A stretch of 64,000 nt of DNA from positions 11,268,157-11,332,156 of the forward strand of contig OU015566.1 of assembly GCA_907165135.1 (NCBI GenBank), read 5' to 3'. The first letter of the stretch is position 1; the number at the start of each line of letters is the position of its first letter. The notes beneath the pieces are model-generated. The model saw only the letters and a program-made list of their open reading frames with translations, was not told where the DNA came from and did no database searches. A program made the position numbers and the translations under genes. Below are positions 61,218-64,000 of the stretch, one piece after another. Origin of the DNA: Oikopleura dioica. Lineage: Eukaryota; Chordata; Appendicularia; Copelata; Oikopleuridae.

Positions 61218-61348
61218 AACCACTGAAAGACCTAGGACCTCCCGATCTTCCGATGTTCAGGAGAAATAAGGTGAAATATAATTTATTCAACTGCTGAAGA
61301 TCAAAGAAAAATGTGATAGAAATATTGAAGAAAATTGAAACGAGATTT

Positions 61349-63558
61349 TCAGCTAGACTTTGGAGGAGGCAGAGATAATTTAGAAGGCGGAAATTTAATT
61401 TCTGAGGTACTTGGTTTTTCGTCATCGTCGTCGTCGCTCTCCAAAAGGATGCATTCGATTTCTTTGGCCGTTTTTCCTTCCAACGTTTCTTTGGTCGCGA
61501 CGGGCGGAGTGTAAGCCGACGTTATAACGCAATCATCGCCACTGTCGTCATCTTCCGATTCATGATTCGGGTTTTCGTCTGAAGAATCATCAGAGCTCAT
61601 AGCATCGGCTTTCTGTTTGAGTATCTCTAAAATCTTCTTCATCTTCTGCTTTTTCTCGTCCAGCACTGCACTAGTGCTTTTCTCTTCAACAATTTCAAAA
61701 TCATATTCTTCATCACTAGAAATTATATTTAAGTATATATTGAAATCCGCTTGCAAACCTTTCAACAGTTACAGTATCGCCAGTGTACGTTCCGACGCCC
61801 TCATCGCTCACAAATTCTTTGTGATCCCGAGTAGCTGACCCAATCGTCCCATTGCTTTCTTCGCCGCGTGTGTCTGATGTTTCACTTGGCCTGTGATCAT
61901 TTGTAACCTTCAAAGAAACGTAAGGACATAGTTCATCATCGATTTTACCTCGACTTCTCGTTCTTTTTCTTTTCTGTCTTTCTCTGTCTCTTTCTCCGTG
62001 CCCTCTCTTTTTGCGCTTGCGTTTTTATCTTCACTGGAATCATTTTTCCGATTCCCTTCATCTTCACTTGAGTCGGATGAGGAGATGACGAAGATGTTGT
62101 GCTCTGCGGGTTTTCTAGCGACTTTTCTTCGCTTTCCGAACTGGACTCCTGTGTAATTGAGTCCAAGGCTTCCTGCGTAAGTATGTTCTGAATAAAGCTA
62201 CAGTTAAGTGCAAAACTATAACCCCAAAGGCTCAAACCTCGAGTTCTTCCTTATCCAGATAAAGATCGTTAACAACTTCTTGTACATCTATTCCTCCGTC
62301 AAGGCACTTTTCGAATACTAAAGAATTAGAAAAAATGGTAAAAAACCGGGACTTACATCTCTGGGCAGTTTGGATAGCAAATTTAATCTTCGGGAACGAT
62401 TCAGGTTTATAAACAGCTCGAGCTGTATTCGTCCCATCAAAAGGCTCCTCTATCCTGATTTTCTTTCCAGTAAAGAGTTGGTTGTCTGGAAACATAAGTC
62501 TTTCATCTAAAGCGCTCACTGGCTTCCCAAGTCTGACAGAGATGACTTGATTGAAGTCGAATTGATTGTAGTAGTCAAAGAAACCAAAAACAAGTTGACC
62601 AACTGTAGCTGTGTTTTGGACTTCCCATTCCTATATAAAGCTTAATTCGTGGTCAATTCTCATTCTTTTACCGCTGGATGACGTCGAATACGATGAGGAA
62701 GCTCATGAAGAGAGTCGGAGATGTTGATCTCTTCATCTAAGCCTTGAAGAACTGGAAGAATTGGAGGTGTGCGCGTTTGGAGATAATTGATAAGCATGAG
62801 ATTGATGCTGTAGCTTGTTAGTGTTCCTTCGGAGGCATCGTTGATTGTGAGCTTTTTACAGATTTTCTTTAAAAACATGGCGACAGGTCTGACTCTGGGA
62901 TCAATTACTCGAGGACCCATTGCACTAGAATTGAGTTAAACAGATATTTTTCACGATTTCAAACCTATATGCATTCAACAACCAAGTGTTCCGCAATCCA
63001 GTTAGGTTGTTACAGTTTATGTCGATCTGAACGCCTCGAATATTGAGCCTCAATATCGGGACTTTAGCTGGAATAAGTTCGGCGAAGTCGTTGAATTTTC
63101 CGACATTTCTTATCGCTTTGCGGCAGATTTTAAGAGCCTTCATAGAATCACTTTTGCTGACTTGTTCCTTAATTTCTGTTTAGCTGATTTTGAATTGTAC
63201 GACTAACAGTATCGTGGTCGATAACCAGACAGATATCGACATCGGAGTTCTTTGTTCCGAAGCCATTTGAGGTCGATCCCACAATATAACAAGAATAATC
63301 ATAGCCGGACTGTTGAATACAGTCTTCAACCCAACATCGGATCTCGTCCTTTTGATTGTAATGTTCCGACATTTGCTGGTGCATTTCGTAGTTGAACTCG
63401 ATGTATCCACTGAGTGGACATGTTCCAGGAGCAGGGTTGAAACGAGGCTCATTAAAATTGCGTCTCATTGATTTACCAGGATTCTGTCTACTCTTATTCT
63501 GTTGATCGTCATGGCGTGATTTACGCTTTCGATTTCCGCGACTTGGCATCATGCTCAT
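61349..63558 (-). CDS. TENT2: GLD-2-type cytoplasmic poly(A) polymerase
   Basis: Nucleotidyltransferase core with GSTSNGFGTKNSDVDICLV, the GS and DxD motif closest to GLD-2/TENT2 (two metal-binding Asp). It continues with LRLNIRGVQIDINCNN and the PAP-associated domain NDASEGTLTSYSINLMLINY and PPILPVLQ. The N-terminus is basic and disordered (RGNRKRKSRHDDQQNKSR). Beyond the catalytic domain is a long Ser/Glu/Lys-rich tail (SESEEKSLENPQ, KKRKR-like and acidic runs) of about 250 residues that standard TENT2 lacks. It extends tails of selected cytoplasmic mRNAs. The start is ATG 63558; the stop is at 61349-61351. Confidence 0.88.
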
Positions 63559-63691
63559 ACTTATAAATTTAAATTTTTATTGCAGCACATTTTTTTTCAA
63601 TAAGTGGCGAGTGTTCAGAATGCAAGATAACTGGAAAGTTGATAAATGAATTGAACTAAAATTGAACGACATTAAAATTGAGTCAGGGTTT

Positions 63692-63957
63692 TTAAGCTTC
63701 CATCTTCACAGGCGCTGCTCCTTCCGCAGCTACTGGATCAGGAGTTGTTTCTTCATTGTGGACGTAGCATTGTACGGAAGGCTGAACAACGACATCGTTG
63801 ATGACTTGCATTTCTTCCAAGAGCCCAGTAGAATCTTCAAGCCCGAAGACTTTTCTGCCGCCACCTTGCATCAAAATTCTAAAGATAGGCTAGAGCGAGC
63901 AATAAAAGTGATAAAATACCTGAGAAGAGACTGAGCAGCGCAGCAAATGTTATCCAT
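63692..63957 (-). CDS. Small hypothetical protein (74 aa)
   Basis: Two exons (63957-63920, 63878-63692) around a 41-nt GT-AG intron. It begins MDNICCAAQSLLRILMQGGG and ends DPVAAEGAAPVKMEA. The first 20 residues are Cys/Leu-rich and could be membrane-associated or palmitoylated; the rest is acidic and disordered. It lies 133 bp upstream of the TENT2 gene on the same strand, so a shared transcript is possible. No family recognised. Confidence 0.6.
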
Positions 63958-64000
63958 TTCTAATTTCGAAAACGAGTTGTGCACCGATCGACCGTCTCGT

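Overview
The window looks like nuclear DNA of a larvacean tunicate, most likely Oikopleura dioica or a close relative. The evidence is chordate-type gene content (Notch ligand, kinesin-5, QSOX, Pim-type kinase, kinesin light chain, GLD-2-type poly(A) polymerase, meprin-like astacin, muscle myosin light chain), very short introns (mostly 39-60 nt), compact intergenic spaces, AG trans-splice-like acceptors directly upstream of start codons, apparent operons, and several introns whose reading frames require GA-AG or GC-AG ends instead of GT-AG. This is inferred from sequence features only; no database search was run.

Layout. 1-5 kb: a homocysteine S-methyltransferase exon split by a hAT-like element, a B-box/coiled-coil/tail-anchored protein (+), a QSOX-like sulfhydryl oxidase (-) and an ER FKBP with EF-hands (+). 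5-8 kb: a small possibly secreted peptide precursor (+) and two tandem IRS-type PTB genes on the minus strand, probably an operon. 9-13.5 kb: kinesin-5 (+) with a cell-cycle-like promoter, followed by a small coiled-coil gene probably co-transcribed. 13.7-20.7 kb: a Cache-domain membrane protein related to alpha2delta/CACHD1, a poly-Thr/PAN/ZP protein and a multi-pass membrane protein. 20.7-28.2 kb: about 7.5 kb without recognisable genes, holding two miniature elements, upstream of a short DSL Notch ligand (28.3-30.4 kb). 30.4-35 kb: mostly non-coding, with a TTAA-flanked element and a small membrane protein gene. 35-38.6 kb: CUB/TM protein (+), Pim kinase (-), myosin regulatory light chain (+). 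39.7-44.3 kb: a large unrecognised helical protein (-). 44.7-50.9 kb: cathepsin L (+), kinesin light chain (-), a small unknown protein (-). 51-57.3 kb: a small secreted protein and a meprin-like astacin-MAM-MATH-EGF gene whose intron carries an element with 99-bp identical terminal repeats. 58-64 kb: C-type lectin (+), two small tandem genes (+), TENT2/GLD-2 (-) and a 74-aa protein (-).

How it works together. No single dedicated pathway is visible. Instead the window shows housekeeping, secretory-pathway folding (FKBP, QSOX), mitosis (kinesin-5 plus partner), signalling (Notch ligand, PTB adaptors, Pim), transport (KLC) and secreted/extracellular genes packed tightly. Mobile miniature elements sit mainly in introns and long non-coding stretches, with one inside a coding exon. 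Convergent gene pairs have poly(A) signals only about 20-90 bp apart.
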